A DNA stretch of 64,000 nt from Shewanella acanthi (GCF_019457475.1 NZ_CP080413.1:1116001-1180000); one strand, 5' to 3'. Numbered from the stretch's first letter, positions 8,849 to 18,041 are shown. Translations and numbers: made by a program. The notes: generated by a model from the sequence alone, not told the origin.

Positions 8849-8883
8849 CGGCGCAGTGTAGCGATAGATTGCTTGGCAAACAA
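8845..8883 (-). CDS. Possible 12-codon leader ORF upstream of mutY
   Basis: On the minus strand, a strong AAGGAGG lies six bases before a TTG that opens 12 codons, [12 protein letters not shown], ending in TGA. That stop overlaps the mutY ATG (ATGA). The mutY ATG itself has only a weak Shine-Dalgarno, so translation of mutY could be coupled to this leader. Alternatively the strong site serves the in-frame GTG at 8890, but that codon overlaps the site itself. Confidence 0.4.
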   Translation of the reverse strand: MFAKQSIATLRR

Positions 8884-9026
8884 GATACACCTCCTTGAAA
8901 ATCCTAGGCCGATTCGCTCAATGGCAGATTCTTGTTATACTTCGCCTCCATTAGTGCTTGCACTGTAGGTTGAACTTTGGATAATGCCCTTCTTTTTAAT
9001 GGTGTTGTCCACGAGACGAGGCAAAA

Positions 9027-9743
9027 ATGAGCGAAGTCACTACCGCTGAATTTAATGAAGAAGGCAAGTATCTGCGTAAGATCAGAAGCTTTGTCCTAAG
9101 AGAAGGTCGTTTGACTAAGGGTCAAGCGCATGCCATTGAAACTCAGTGGCCTACTATGGGTTTAGATTACAGCCCAACACCATTGAACTTAACTGAAGTT
9201 TTTGGCCGTGAAGCCGATACCGTTCTCGAAATCGGTTTTGGTATGGGCGCATCCTTAGTGCAAATGGCGCAGGAAGCACCAGAGCTTAACTTCATCGGGA
9301 TTGAAGTCCATAAGCCTGGTGTAGGTTCTTGCTTAAGTGATGCCGCCGCTGCCGGTGTGACCAATCTGCGTGTTTATCACCACGATGCTATGGAAGTGTT
9401 AGAGCATGCGATTGCCGACGGCAGTCTGACCCGCGTGCAATTGTTCTTCCCCGATCCATGGCATAAAAAGCGTCATCACAAACGCCGTATCGTACAGGCT
9501 GAATTTGCTGAGCTTATCCGCCGTAAACTGAAGATTTGCGGCGTATTCCATATGGCAACCGACTGGGAAAACTACAGCGAACATATGCTAGAAGTAATGA
9601 ATGCGGCAAATGGTTACAAAAACCAATCGGCCGATGGTACTGTAGTGCCACGTCCAGATCACCGTCCATTAACGAAATTTGAAGCCCGCGGCCATCGTTT
9701 AGGCCATGGCGTGTGGGATCTGATGTTTGAGCGTATCGCTTAA
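9027..9743 (+). CDS. trmB: tRNA (guanine-N7-)-methyltransferase TrmB
   Basis: 238 residues, divergent from mutY. The SAM-binding motif [16 protein letters not shown] (~67-82), the [10 protein letters not shown] strand, and the family signature [17 protein letters not shown] (~145-161) are all intact, as is the C-terminal [12 protein letters not shown] substrate loop. It makes m7G46 in the variable loop of many tRNAs. SD GAGACGAGGC precedes the ATG. Followed by yggL in the same direction. Confidence 0.95.
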   Translation: MSEVTTAEFNEEGKYLRKIRSFVLREGRLTKGQAHAIETQWPTMGLDYSPTPLNLTEVFGREADTVLEIGFGMGASLVQMAQEAPELNFIGIEVHKPGVGSCLSDAAAAGVTNLRVYHHDAMEVLEHAIADGSLTRVQLFFPDPWHKKRHHKRRIVQAEFAELIRRKLKICGVFHMATDWENYSEHMLEVMNAANGYKNQSADGTVVPRPDHRPLTKFEARGHRLGHGVWDLMFERIA

Positions 9744-9791
9744 GTCATCGGCTCAATCTATTTATTTGTTCACATAACGGGGAAAATCACT

Positions 9792-10118
9792 ATGGCAAAG
9801 AATCGTAGCCGTCGTTTACGTAAGAAAATGCGCGTCGATGAATTCCAAGAGTTAGGTTTTGATATCACTTGGACCTTCGATGCATCTATCTCTGAAGCAG
9901 ATATTGATGCGACGGTCGATAAGTTTATCGATGAAGTGATTGAAGCCCGTAAGTTAGGCTTCCATGGTGGTGGTCATATCGAATGGGAAGGCATTATTGC
10001 TACTCAAACCATCGGTAAGTGCACCGAAGACGATATCGCCGCAGTTAAAGCCTTCTGGGCTGACCAAAAAGTGGCGCAGCTCGAAGTAAGCGACCTGTAC
10101 GATATCTGGTGGAGTTAA
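9792..10118 (+). CDS. yggL: YggL family (DUF469) ribosome-associated protein
   Basis: 108 residues. A basic start, MAKNRSRRLRKKMRVDEFQE, is followed by LGFDITWTF, FIDEVIEARKLGFHGGGH and WEGII, the pattern of the YggL/DUF469 family, reported to bind the 50S subunit. It follows trmB by 48 bases, as in E. coli, with SD GGGGAA upstream, and is followed by a hairpin. Confidence 0.92.
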   Translation: MAKNRSRRLRKKMRVDEFQELGFDITWTFDASISEADIDATVDKFIDEVIEARKLGFHGGGHIEWEGIIATQTIGKCTEDDIAAVKAFWADQKVAQLEVSDLYDIWWS

Positions 10119-10173
10119 TCCGTTAGAAATTAATTCAGATACTGATTTTAGTATCTATTTAGGTTTTAAGCCG

Positions 10174-10219
10174 AAAGGGTTGAGTCTGAATGCAGTGCAT
10201 TTGGCTCGACCCTTTAGTT
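10174..10219 (+). terminator. Terminator after yggL
   Basis: AAAGGGTTGAGTC pairs with GGCTCGACCCTTT (two G:T pairs) around a 16-base loop, then AGTTTTAT. Confidence 0.65.
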
Positions 10220-10628
10220 TTATGTCTATTTAGTGATAGCCACATTTTCCTGATCTTTCGAGTCCGCACTGTTTGAGCTAAATCTGCTCTCTTAGTGCTT
10301 TTTTGCAAAAGCCAATCATCTCAGGCTTAACTCCCAATCTTAGCGCAAACAACATTATTTTCAGATGCCACTTTTAACGCCGTCGGCATGCTCTCAATTA
10401 AGCATCTAAGCGCTGCGCGATAACAGTGATTTTATCGTTGTATGTTATCGGCGCGGTTTTTTATTGTTATCGAAATCACTAATAGTTAGTGATTTTAACC
10501 AATTTAATGCTGAAGGGAATTTGTCTATATACTTAAGTATCAGTGTGTTATAAATCTGGCATGGCTTTCGCTATACCTGAATATGATTTTAATAACATAA
10601 ATTTTTCAGGTTAAAGGATGATCGAACG
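10220..10628. other. Intergenic region between yggL and yggN
   Basis: No ORF is supported. It holds a second hairpin at 10415-10454, GCGCGATAACA pairing with TGTTATC-G-GCGC (one bulged G) and followed by GGTTTTTTATT, which would make another terminator on the + strand, though no gene ends there. The promoter of yggN should lie between about 10500 and 10600. Confidence 0.5.
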
Positions 10629-11432
10629 ATGAAAATCACTTCCCTAATTACAACCGCAGCATTATCTGGCGCGATGTTAACTGTTTTAGCACTACAAACT
10701 GCCCAAGCGCAGACCGAGCCCAAGATCGATGAAAAGTGCCAAGTCATGCTCAATTATGATGTGCGAGTTGAACCTAAAAAATTGGTTATGAGTGAGAAGG
10801 GTAAGGAGATGTATCGCATGGAAATCGATAAGCTCTTTATTCAGGGTAAACAAGTCAGCCTTAACGATAAGCAAAAAACCTTAGTTAACCAATACTCTGA
10901 TGCAGTATCAACTCAGGTTCCTGAAGTTATAGGGTTAGTGAATGAGGCGGTATCTTTAGCGTCCCAAGCCGTAAGCATGGCGTTAACCCCCTTACTTGGG
11001 GATGCCGCAGGATCAAAGCTTGATGAAATGATGGCAGGGGTACAGAAACGCGTCGATGAAACTGCGTCTAAACAGGGAGACAGCTATTATTTAGGTGCAA
11101 CCGAAGCCTCATTGCAAAACACCTTCGATGAAGAATTTGAACAGGAAATGGAAAATTTAGTACAAAGCGCGATTGGTGCGTTAATGATAAATATAGGCAG
11201 CCAAATGTTGTCGGGTGATGGCGAGAGCTTCGAAGCGAAAATGGAAGCCTTTTCTCAGAAGATGGACGGTATCGGTGAAGACATTAAGCAAAAAATGGAA
11301 GTTCAATCTAAGGGGATTGAAGCTAAAGCAAATGCTCTTTGCGACAATTTTGAGAAACTGATGGTACTTGAAAATCAACTTCGTCAAGAAGTACCTGAGC
11401 TTTCAAACTTTGCTTTAACGAAAAATAATTAA
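10629..11432 (+). CDS. yggN: DUF2884 (YggN-like) periplasmic protein
   Basis: 267 residues with a signal peptide ending near AQAQ (~28). The mature protein starts with CQVMLNYDVRVEPKKLVMSE and continues with long amphipathic helical segments (EVIGLVNEAVSLASQAVSMA; MEAFSQKMDGIGEDIKQKME), matching YggN/DUF2884. E. coli yggN adjoins yggL, and here it lies on the far side of yggL from trmB in the same order. Own promoter, own terminator. Function unknown; a periplasmic, partly coiled-coil protein. Confidence 0.85.
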   Translation: MKITSLITTAALSGAMLTVLALQTAQAQTEPKIDEKCQVMLNYDVRVEPKKLVMSEKGKEMYRMEIDKLFIQGKQVSLNDKQKTLVNQYSDAVSTQVPEVIGLVNEAVSLASQAVSMALTPLLGDAAGSKLDEMMAGVQKRVDETASKQGDSYYLGATEASLQNTFDEEFEQEMENLVQSAIGALMINIGSQMLSGDGESFEAKMEAFSQKMDGIGEDIKQKMEVQSKGIEAKANALCDNFEKLMVLENQLRQEVPELSNFALTKNN

Positions 11433-11477
11433 TTCTATAAGTGGCTTAGCTTAATTAAACTAACTCAGCTGAAATAA

Positions 11478-11517
11478 ACGCCCCCATTGATTAAGGATCA
11501 ATGGGGGCGTAGTTTTT
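11478..11517 (+). terminator. Terminator after yggN
   Basis: A perfect 14-base-pair stem (ACGCCCCCATTGAT and its complement) with loop TAAGG, followed by AGTTTTT. Confidence 0.92.
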
Positions 11518-11800
11518 CTACGACTTGATTGATCATAATTCCTCCTTTGGAGTAATGATTGCGGTGATTTTGTATGGAATGTTACATTCTTAAGAAGAAT
11601 GTTTGATATAATCACGAGATATAATGAAAAGCTGACAACATAGTCAGATAAATCACCCTACTTTAAGTGCACTTTACGGTTGAAATACCTGCCACTGTTT
11701 CTGGTTTGGAGGCTATTTCTGGGTACAGATCCAATCAATTTGTAGTTCAGCAAAACCGAAAGTTAATTTCACTGTCGTAAACTGTTTAAGGCGACTTTTC
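11518..11800. other. Upstream region of the lysR-type gene
   Basis: After the yggN terminator this stretch has no supported ORF. It carries a perfect palindrome at 11584-11602 and a TATAAT at 11607-11612 directed toward the LysR gene, leaving a 5' leader of about 180 bases. Confidence 0.6.
11584..11602. promoter_or_regulatory. Perfect inverted repeat in the lysR promoter
   Basis: ACATTCTT-AAG-AAGAATGT. It includes a T-N11-A arrangement as in LysR-type binding sites, and lies immediately before TATAAT (11607-11612), so a bound protein would cover the promoter. Confidence 0.6.
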
Positions 11801-12742
11801 ATGTTAGAACTGTTAGAACCTATTGCAATTTTTACTCATGTGGCCAGAGCCGGTAGTTTTAGTGCCGCCGCAAGAAGGCTTGGGATTTCTAAATCTAAAG
11901 TGAGCACGCAGGTAGCCGATCTCGAACATAGACTCGGGGTGCAGCTGATCCAGCGTACTACTCGAAGTTTAAGTCTGACAGAAGCGGGCCATTTACTTTA
12001 TCTGCAAGGCGAGGAATTACTGCGTGATGCAGAACAAGCCATTGCAAGCGTTCATAATTTAAATGATGCTACTCGAGGTGTTTTGAAGGTGGGTATTTCC
12101 CAGTCCTTTGGTGCAATGCATATTATTCCTGCACTACCAGCTTTTATGGCAAAACATCCAGAGCTTGAGCTGCAAGTTAGTTTACTTGACCATAAAGTTG
12201 ATGTTGTGAGTGAGGGTCTAGATTTGCTGCTCACGATGTCGGAGCAATTGCCCCTTGGTATGGTTGCAAGACCACTAATGAAAAGCCAATTTTTGCTGCT
12301 TGCTTCACCTGATTACATTGCAAAACATGGTGAACCGACGCGTCCTGAGCAATTAGTGGATCATAATTGTTTAGTCTATCAAGGTGAGTGGCACGAACAC
12401 AGCATGTGGCAATTCAGAAAGGGTGATGACTACTGCGAAATCGGGGTAACGGGCAATTTCCGAGTCGATAATGCGCCAGCACTTAAAACCGCAGCTATTA
12501 GTGGGTTAGGGGTGGTTTATCTCGCTAGTTATTTAATGGAAGATGAAATTGCTAAGGGGACGTTAGTCCCCTTACTGCCGGATTGGCAGTTGACCCATCA
12601 CTTGCCATTGCAGGCGGTTTATCCGCGCCGCAAACACTTAGCTCCTAAGGTGAGTGCCTTTATTGAATTCATTAAAGATCACATTGGTACTCCCCCATAT
12701 TGGGACTTACCGTTTGAGGAAATATTCGCTAAACGTCAATAA
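11801..12742 (+). CDS. LysR family transcriptional regulator
   Basis: 313 residues. The N-terminal winged helix-turn-helix is clear (FTHVARAGSFSAAARRLGIS, then KSKVSTQVADLEHRLG, about residues 8-50), with the LSLTEAG turn typical of the family. The effector domain (~90-300) includes LKVGISQSFGAMHIIPALPA and LLTMSEQLPLGMVARPL, resembling CrgA-like members. SD AGGCG before the ATG. It has no divergent partner gene and stands alone between long spacers, so the target cannot be inferred. A palindrome in its own promoter suggests autoregulation. Confidence 0.9.
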   Translation: MLELLEPIAIFTHVARAGSFSAAARRLGISKSKVSTQVADLEHRLGVQLIQRTTRSLSLTEAGHLLYLQGEELLRDAEQAIASVHNLNDATRGVLKVGISQSFGAMHIIPALPAFMAKHPELELQVSLLDHKVDVVSEGLDLLLTMSEQLPLGMVARPLMKSQFLLLASPDYIAKHGEPTRPEQLVDHNCLVYQGEWHEHSMWQFRKGDDYCEIGVTGNFRVDNAPALKTAAISGLGVVYLASYLMEDEIAKGTLVPLLPDWQLTHHLPLQAVYPRRKHLAPKVSAFIEFIKDHIGTPPYWDLPFEEIFAKRQ

Positions 12743-13083
12743 TACCGAAAACATTGTTCAGTATTTGCAGTTAATCTGATTGGGTAATCGTTGTTTGTGG
12801 TATTTTTTATTAATTTTCAACTGCTTGTTCCTAAGTTGTTTGGGTTTTTATATGGTTTTATTAGGGAGCTCTAAAACAGGTTTTTGGCTTGGTTGTTGAT
12901 GTCTGTTCTCAAATGAATACAATGGCAGGCAGATGATTTGGGATGACTTGAATTCTATATCGTTACCGAAAATGACCCCTTTCGCGAATGGTATACAGGT
13001 CGGCACTAATGCAATTTCGAATCACAGCTAACGTTAGTTTTACCATTAATGTTGGCCTTTAAACCATCATCCTAGTTTTTGGT
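12743..13083. other. Gene-free stretch with candidate sRNA
   Basis: No ORF is supported. A possible sigma-70 promoter is TTGATG (near 12896), 16 bases, TACAAT (near 12918). Together with the strong terminator at 13084 it would give a ~190-base transcript on the + strand. This is inference from promoter-like and terminator sequences only. Confidence 0.35.
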
Positions 13084-13116
13084 TTACCTCAGCCGTATGG
13101 CTGAGGTAATTTTTTT
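13084..13116 (+). terminator. Orphan rho-independent terminator
   Basis: TTACCTCAGCC-GTAT-GGCTGAGGTAA followed by seven Ts. It is 340 bases past the end of the LysR gene, far for that gene, and no other + strand gene ends before it. Confidence 0.85.
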
Positions 13117-13342
13117 GAAGATGGTTTGGGGAATGAACACTTTTTAGTCGCTCTGTACCCTAAAAATCACACTGAGTATCAAGGTAGTACAGCTTGATGT
13201 CTCTACTATAGTGATCACAGTGAGGCGGGTTTTATTATCGATAGGGTAATAAATCCAACAAAAAAGCCACGAAATCGTGGCTTTTTTGTTGCTTATTCGG
13301 TTTTAGGTTTAGCTTAGTAAGCTAACCCTAAAACTTGGATGC
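13117..13342. other. Spacer before the DUF885 gene end
   Basis: No gene seen. It holds the minus-strand terminator at 13260-13287. Confidence 0.6.
13260..13287 (-). terminator. Terminator of the DUF885 gene
   Basis: AAAAAAGCCACGA-AA-TCGTGGCTTTTTT, a 13-base-pair perfect stem with T-runs on both strands; 55 bases beyond the stop codon at 13343. Confidence 0.88.
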
Positions 13343-15187
13343 TCAAGTTTTATTCACGCTAGCAATCCATTGATTAACTTGCTCTTCTAACACATCTAAA
13401 GGTAAAGCACCATTTGCCAGCACGAGAGTGTGGAAATCGCGAATATCAAACTTATCACCTAGTTGCGTCTGCGCCCGGTGCTTTAATTGCATCAGTTTGA
13501 TCATACCTACCTTGTAGGCAGTGGCTTGAGATGGCATCACAATGTGTCGCTCAACCATTTTAACTGCATCAGACTTCGCATTTGGAGTGTTATCAACGTA
13601 GTAGGCAATACCTTGCTCGCGAGTCCATTTTTTAGCATGGATCCCAGTATCGACTACTAGGCGGCAAGCACGCCAGAGCTCCATCGCTAGGCGGCCAAAA
13701 TCAGAGTAAGGGTCTGCGTAAAGTCCCATCTCCTTAGGTAAAGATTCACTATACAAACCCCAACCCTCGATATAGGCGGTGTAACGACCAAACTTTCTAA
13801 ATTTCGGAAGTCCTTTCAGCTCTTGACCTATCGCAATTTGCATATGGTGGCCAGGAATTCCCTCATGGTAGGCTAGAGCTTCCATTTGGTACTTTGGCAT
13901 GGCCTTCATGTCATAGAGGTTTGCGTAGTAGCTTCCTGGGCGTGAACCATCCGGTGCCGGTTGCTCGTAGAAGGCTTTACCCGCCGATTTTTCCCTAAAG
14001 GCTTCGACTTGTTTAACGTTGATTGCCGCCTCAGGTTTTACCTTAAACACCTCATCAAGGCGTGAGCGCATATTATCGATAATGGCGGTCGCTTCTGCTA
14101 AGTAGGCCGCTTTACCTTCTGGCGTGTTTGGATAATAGAACTGCGGGTCGTCTCGCATAAAGGCAAAGAATTCCTGAAGCGTTCCCTCAAATTTCACCTT
14201 TTTCATAATGGCGCGCATTTCATTATGAATACGTTCTACTTCAGCCAAACCTAAGGTGTGGATTTCATCGGCCGTCATATGGGTTGTGGTAGTGCGAGCT
14301 AATGCACGATTATAGTAGGCTTCACCTTCGGGTAGCTTCCATACACCATCACGAGTATCGGCTTTAGCTTCAAGGGTTTTAACGTAGCTGATAAGCGCTT
14401 CATAACCCGGTTTTACTTGGGTAACTAGCGCCTCTTTTGCCTCTGTAATTAACGCCATTTTATCGCTTTCGCTAATTTCAAGTGCGGACACTTTTTTACG
14501 AAAATCCGCTAGTAGCGCGCTATCTTCACCTTCATCGAAGGGGGCTCCCTTGATGATATTTTGGCTATCTGAAATCACGTAACCAAAAACAAATTTTGGT
14601 GCAATGATGCCCTTACTGGCACGTGATTCAAGGGATTCTTGTAGCTGGCTTAAGCGTTTGGTCACGCCCTTTAGACGGCTGATGTAGGCTTTTGCATCGC
14701 TCACATCAGTAATTTGATGTTGGTTAATCAAAAAGGAGGCAATCATCGAGTGGCCGCCGTGCATTTGGTTCACGGGGTAATTATGGTAGCGCCATTTGTA
14801 ATCGTTGATTTCATCTTGGAGACTCTGCTTAAGTAAGGTTAGACTCAGCTGAGTTTGAGGATCTAATTTTGTTGCATCAATCTGATTTACTTGGGTAAGT
14901 TGCCTCTTTGTACGCTCAAGGTCTTCGGCATCTGCCTTATCACCAATTTCATCCCATTTATCATAATCCTGCTTAATACCCATATAGGTTTGCGCAATGG
15001 GGCTTGCCATCACGTTTTCCATAAAGAGGGTTTCAAACAGTGCATTGGCTTTTTCCGATTCGCTTTGAACAACGGCGGAAACGGGTTTACTGTTTGCGAC
15101 AGAAGATGAAGGTTCTGCATGTCCTGGCAAAGCGGCTAAGGCCGAGAGGGCAATAGCGACTAGGCTGACTTTGGTTTTTATTGGCAT
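13343..15187 (-). CDS. DUF885 family exported protein (putative metallopeptidase)
   Basis: 614 residues from the ATG at 15187, with AAGGAAG upstream; the frame extends to 15232 without a site. A signal peptide (KVSLVAIALSALAALPGHAE) directs export. The family motif AYHEGIPGHHMQ (about residue 460) has an HE-x5-HH arrangement that suggests a metal site, and ARTTTTHMTADEIHTLGLAEVERIHNEM is typical of DUF885. YIEGWGLYSESLPKEMGLY follows, also conserved in the family. Likely a periplasmic peptidase, not experimentally assigned from this sequence. Monocistronic. Confidence 0.88.
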   Translation of the reverse strand: MPIKTKVSLVAIALSALAALPGHAEPSSSVANSKPVSAVVQSESEKANALFETLFMENVMASPIAQTYMGIKQDYDKWDEIGDKADAEDLERTKRQLTQVNQIDATKLDPQTQLSLTLLKQSLQDEINDYKWRYHNYPVNQMHGGHSMIASFLINQHQITDVSDAKAYISRLKGVTKRLSQLQESLESRASKGIIAPKFVFGYVISDSQNIIKGAPFDEGEDSALLADFRKKVSALEISESDKMALITEAKEALVTQVKPGYEALISYVKTLEAKADTRDGVWKLPEGEAYYNRALARTTTTHMTADEIHTLGLAEVERIHNEMRAIMKKVKFEGTLQEFFAFMRDDPQFYYPNTPEGKAAYLAEATAIIDNMRSRLDEVFKVKPEAAINVKQVEAFREKSAGKAFYEQPAPDGSRPGSYYANLYDMKAMPKYQMEALAYHEGIPGHHMQIAIGQELKGLPKFRKFGRYTAYIEGWGLYSESLPKEMGLYADPYSDFGRLAMELWRACRLVVDTGIHAKKWTREQGIAYYVDNTPNAKSDAVKMVERHIVMPSQATAYKVGMIKLMQLKHRAQTQLGDKFDIRDFHTLVLANGALPLDVLEEQVNQWIASVNKT

Positions 15188-15338
15188 GAATGTGCTTCCT
15201 TGTATGTAATAAAACCATTCTAAAGAAGCCAACGAGAAGTGTATAAATATAAATGTTAGGAAATGTGTTAGCTATTGTTATCCTTTACATAAGAAGCCAA
15301 AGCTAACACATTGTTTAGTAATTGATTTTTTATGCCAA

Positions 15339-16502
15339 TTAACAAAATTGCGTGAGCAGATCATTGACGAACATATGACCTTTACTGGTTAATTGCCAAT
15401 GTTCGTCGGTTTCTGTTACTAGACCCCTTTGTTTACCCTTTTCCATTCCTTCAGTTAAGGTATCTCGGTGTAAACCCGTACGTTGTTCAAACTCTTGCTT
15501 TGGAATTGGCGTCATCAGGCGCAGGCGATTCATTAGGTATTCCAGCGCGCGGTCCTCAGGTTCTACCTCAGATTGCTCGAAGGTGTAATCCGTCGCCGCT
15601 AAGTAGCCCTTAGGGTGTTTGATTTTCACCGTGCGCAGGATGCGATTTTCCTCTGGCAAGGTGATTTTGCCATGGGCGCCACAGCCTATGCCGAGGTAAT
15701 CACCAAATTGCCAGTAATTGAGGTTGTGACGACATTGATAGCCGGGTTTGGCGTAGGCAGAGATTTCATATTGCTGATAGCCTAATGCGGCAAGCTTTTG
15801 CTGACCCTGCTCATAGATTTCCCACAGCGCTTCGTCATCGGGCAGCTGTGGTGGTTTTGAGTGGAATAGGGTGTTTGGCTCAATGGTGAGTTGATACCAA
15901 GATAAATGCGGCGGATTAAGTGCGGCTGCGGTATCGATATCGGCCATGGCCTCGGTAAAGCTTTGATTTGGCAATCCGTGCATTAAATCGAGGTTAAAGC
16001 TTAAATAACCCGCTTCGCTTGCCTTTTGGGCGGCGACTTGGGCTTCGTTTTGATCATGAATCCGGCCCAGCAGATTGAGCTTATCCTTCGAAAAACTTTG
16101 TACTCCAATCGATAAACGGGTGACACCCGCCGCACGATAAGCACTGAAGTCATCGTGCTCTAGGGTGCCAGGATTTGCTTCCATGGTGATTTCGATGTCA
16201 TCACTGAAAGGGATTAATGCATTTGCGCCATCGAGGATTTGTTTGATGTTGTTAGCATCAAACAAAGACGGCGTGCCGCCACCGATGAAGATGGTGTGAA
16301 GTTTTCGCCCCTGAACCAGATACAGATCTTGGCGAAGATCGCTCAGTAGCGCATCGACATAGGCCTGCTGGGGCAACTCACCGTTTTGGCCATGGGAGTT
16401 AAAGTCACAGTAAGGACACTTTTGTACACACCAGGGAATATGGATGTACAAACTCAGAGGTGGTAAACCAAGGCCTAATTCAGGTTTTGCATCGGACTGC
16501 AT
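15339..16502 (-). CDS. hemW: Radical SAM haem chaperone HemW
   Basis: 387 residues from the ATG at 16502, which overlaps the rdgB stop (TAATG). The radical SAM cluster motif CVQKCPYCDF (C-x3-C-x2-C) follows LSLYIHIPW; FIGGGTPSLF and the ITMEANPGT stretch are also typical. The C-terminal domain (QYEISAYAKPGYQCRHNLNYW) identifies HemW, which resembles oxygen-independent coproporphyrinogen oxidase but acts in haem trafficking. Upstream frames to 16625 are inside rdgB and are rejected. Confidence 0.94.
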   Translation of the reverse strand: MQSDAKPELGLGLPPLSLYIHIPWCVQKCPYCDFNSHGQNGELPQQAYVDALLSDLRQDLYLVQGRKLHTIFIGGGTPSLFDANNIKQILDGANALIPFSDDIEITMEANPGTLEHDDFSAYRAAGVTRLSIGVQSFSKDKLNLLGRIHDQNEAQVAAQKASEAGYLSFNLDLMHGLPNQSFTEAMADIDTAAALNPPHLSWYQLTIEPNTLFHSKPPQLPDDEALWEIYEQGQQKLAALGYQQYEISAYAKPGYQCRHNLNYWQFGDYLGIGCGAHGKITLPEENRILRTVKIKHPKGYLAATDYTFEQSEVEPEDRALEYLMNRLRLMTPIPKQEFEQRTGLHRDTLTEGMEKGKQRGLVTETDEHWQLTSKGHMFVNDLLTQFC

Positions 16503-17119
16503 TATTGGGCATTCCCGTCGGTGAATACGCCTTTTTCTTTCATGGCGGCAATCAATTGCACTAATGCTTTTCCACGGTGACTCACTGCATTTTTTGCTTC
16601 GCTGCTCATTTGCGCGGCGCTGCAATCTAAATGTTCTGGGACGAAAATCGGATCATAACCATGGCCATTTTCCCCACGTTGCTCGAAATCGATTTGCCCT
16701 TCCCATGAGGCTTGGCAAATGATAGGGGTTGGATCTGCACTATGGCGCATGTAGACCAGTATGCATTGGAATCTGGCACTGCGCGGCGCAGGGTTATTCT
16801 TCAGGGTCTCGAGCAGTTTTAAAACGTTGTCTTGATCTTTGGCGTTTTCGCCGGCGTAACGGGCGGAATAAATACCGGGTGCACCGCTCAGTAAATCGAC
16901 TTCTAAACCTGAATCGTCGGCAATCGCAGGAAGGCCTGTGATTTGCGCTGCATGTCTTGCTTTGATGATGGCGTTTTCAACAAACGTAGTGCCAGTTTCT
17001 GCGACTTCGCTGACGTTGAACTGGCTCTGCGGCAGGATTTTTACGCCGTAGGCTGCTAACAGTTGAGCGAATTCAGCGAGTTTACCTTTGTTGCCACTGG
17101 CAAGTACGATTTGTTGCAT
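16502..17119 (-). CDS. rdgB: XTP/dITP diphosphatase RdgB
   Basis: 205 residues. The start QQIVLASGNKGKLAEF and the LPAIADDSGLEVDLLSGAPG motif with GIYSARYAG are diagnostic of the HAM1/RdgB family, which hydrolyses non-canonical purine nucleoside triphosphates (dITP, XTP) to keep them out of DNA. GHGYDPIFVP and the AVSHRGKAL end are intact. Translationally coupled to hemW. A terminator at 17184-17222 separates it from the upstream DUF4426 gene. Confidence 0.95.
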   Translation of the reverse strand: MQQIVLASGNKGKLAEFAQLLAAYGVKILPQSQFNVSEVAETGTTFVENAIIKARHAAQITGLPAIADDSGLEVDLLSGAPGIYSARYAGENAKDQDNVLKLLETLKNNPAPRSARFQCILVYMRHSADPTPIICQASWEGQIDFEQRGENGHGYDPIFVPEHLDCSAAQMSSEAKNAVSHRGKALVQLIAAMKEKGVFTDGNAQ

Positions 17120-17183
17120 GGGATACCTTTTTGATTGGGCGAAATGAGCGGAGCAATGATACCCAAGCTGAGGGGGAAAGGAC

Positions 17184-17222
17184 AGAAAAAGGCAGGATGC
17201 TATCGGGATGCTCCTGCCTTTG
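17184..17222 (-). terminator. Terminator after the DUF4426 gene
   Basis: On the minus strand AAGGCAGGA pairs with TCCTGCCTT around a 14-base loop, then TTTTTCTG; 10 bases past the stop at 17232. Confidence 0.75.
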
Positions 17223-17231
17223 TATCATTAA

Positions 17232-17666
17232 CTAATCGACGTAGAATTTTTGCTTGAACTGTAAATTAGTATTGAGTTCACTGCCGTGTTTGATGGCGAT
17301 ATTAAAATTAATTTCTTGGTCATCGCGGTAAGGCACTTCGGCAATGTAGTAAATCGCTTGGCCTTCGCGTATTTCTCTAAATTTTAGGTCGATTCTCGCA
17401 TCAAGCAGGTTATTGGCCACACCACTAATTTCTACTGGGACGGCGGGGGAGCCCGTTTCACTCATATCGAGTACAGCAATATTGATAATTCCAGTATAAC
17501 TACTGCGTTCAATGCCATAGGTTTTCGCAATACTTGGAGTTAAAAAGGTGCTACCAAGGGCCATATAGTGGATATCGAACTTACCGACGGTTTCTTTTTG
17601 CTCGGCATAGGCCACGCCGCAAAGGCCGACGGCGAGGGTGAGCATTATTAGTAATTGACGAAACAT
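17232..17666 (-). CDS. DUF4426 family exported protein
   Basis: 144 residues with a signal peptide (cleavage probably after AYA, ~21). The mature domain begins KFDIHYMALGSTFLTPSIAKTYGIERS and ends NLQFKQKFYVD, typical of DUF4426, a small beta-rich periplasmic family found next to rdgB and yggU in gammaproteobacteria. Function unknown; the position in the yggS-hemW block is conserved in Shewanella and Vibrio from memory. Confidence 0.82.
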   Translation of the reverse strand: MFRQLLIMLTLAVGLCGVAYAEQKETVGKFDIHYMALGSTFLTPSIAKTYGIERSSYTGIINIAVLDMSETGSPAVPVEISGVANNLLDARIDLKFREIREGQAIYYIAEVPYRDDQEINFNIAIKHGSELNTNLQFKQKFYVD

Positions 17667-17750
17667 AATTGTGAACCTTCATTTGAGGGATTACTTGATT
17701 ATAGGCCTTGCCACCCTTGAGTTCCAAAGAGTGTTCAGTGTTAACAAGCA

Positions 17751-18041
17751 CTAGAGCAACAGACTTTGGATCTCCACAGGAATGGATTTTGGCGCGAGGA
17801 TTTTTATTTGTTTATGGCGTCCAAGCTCACCTTTTAGGATGAGAACATCGCTCTTTGGCACCTTAAAAGCTTTAGCTAAATATTTACTCAAATGCGCGTT
17901 TGCTTTGCCATCGACAGGGGGGGCTGTAATGGCCAATTTGAGTTCTTCACCGTGTAGCCCAACGATTTGATCGCGACTTGCCTTTGGCTGAATGTATAAA
18001 TTCAGCAGCAGGTCTCCCTGCTGCCAATTTACTGCGGACAT
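17751..18041 (-). CDS. yggU: YggU family (DUF167) protein
   Basis: 96 residues from the ATG at 18041, which overlaps the yggT stop (TAATG); an extension to 18056 is unlikely. [41 protein letters not shown] and [16 protein letters not shown] define the DUF167 family. The role is not established. Translationally coupled to yggT. Confidence 0.93.
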   Translation of the reverse strand: MSAVNWQQGDLLLNLYIQPKASRDQIVGLHGEELKLAITAPPVDGKANAHLSKYLAKAFKVPKSDVLILKGELGRHKQIKILAPKSIPVEIQSLLL

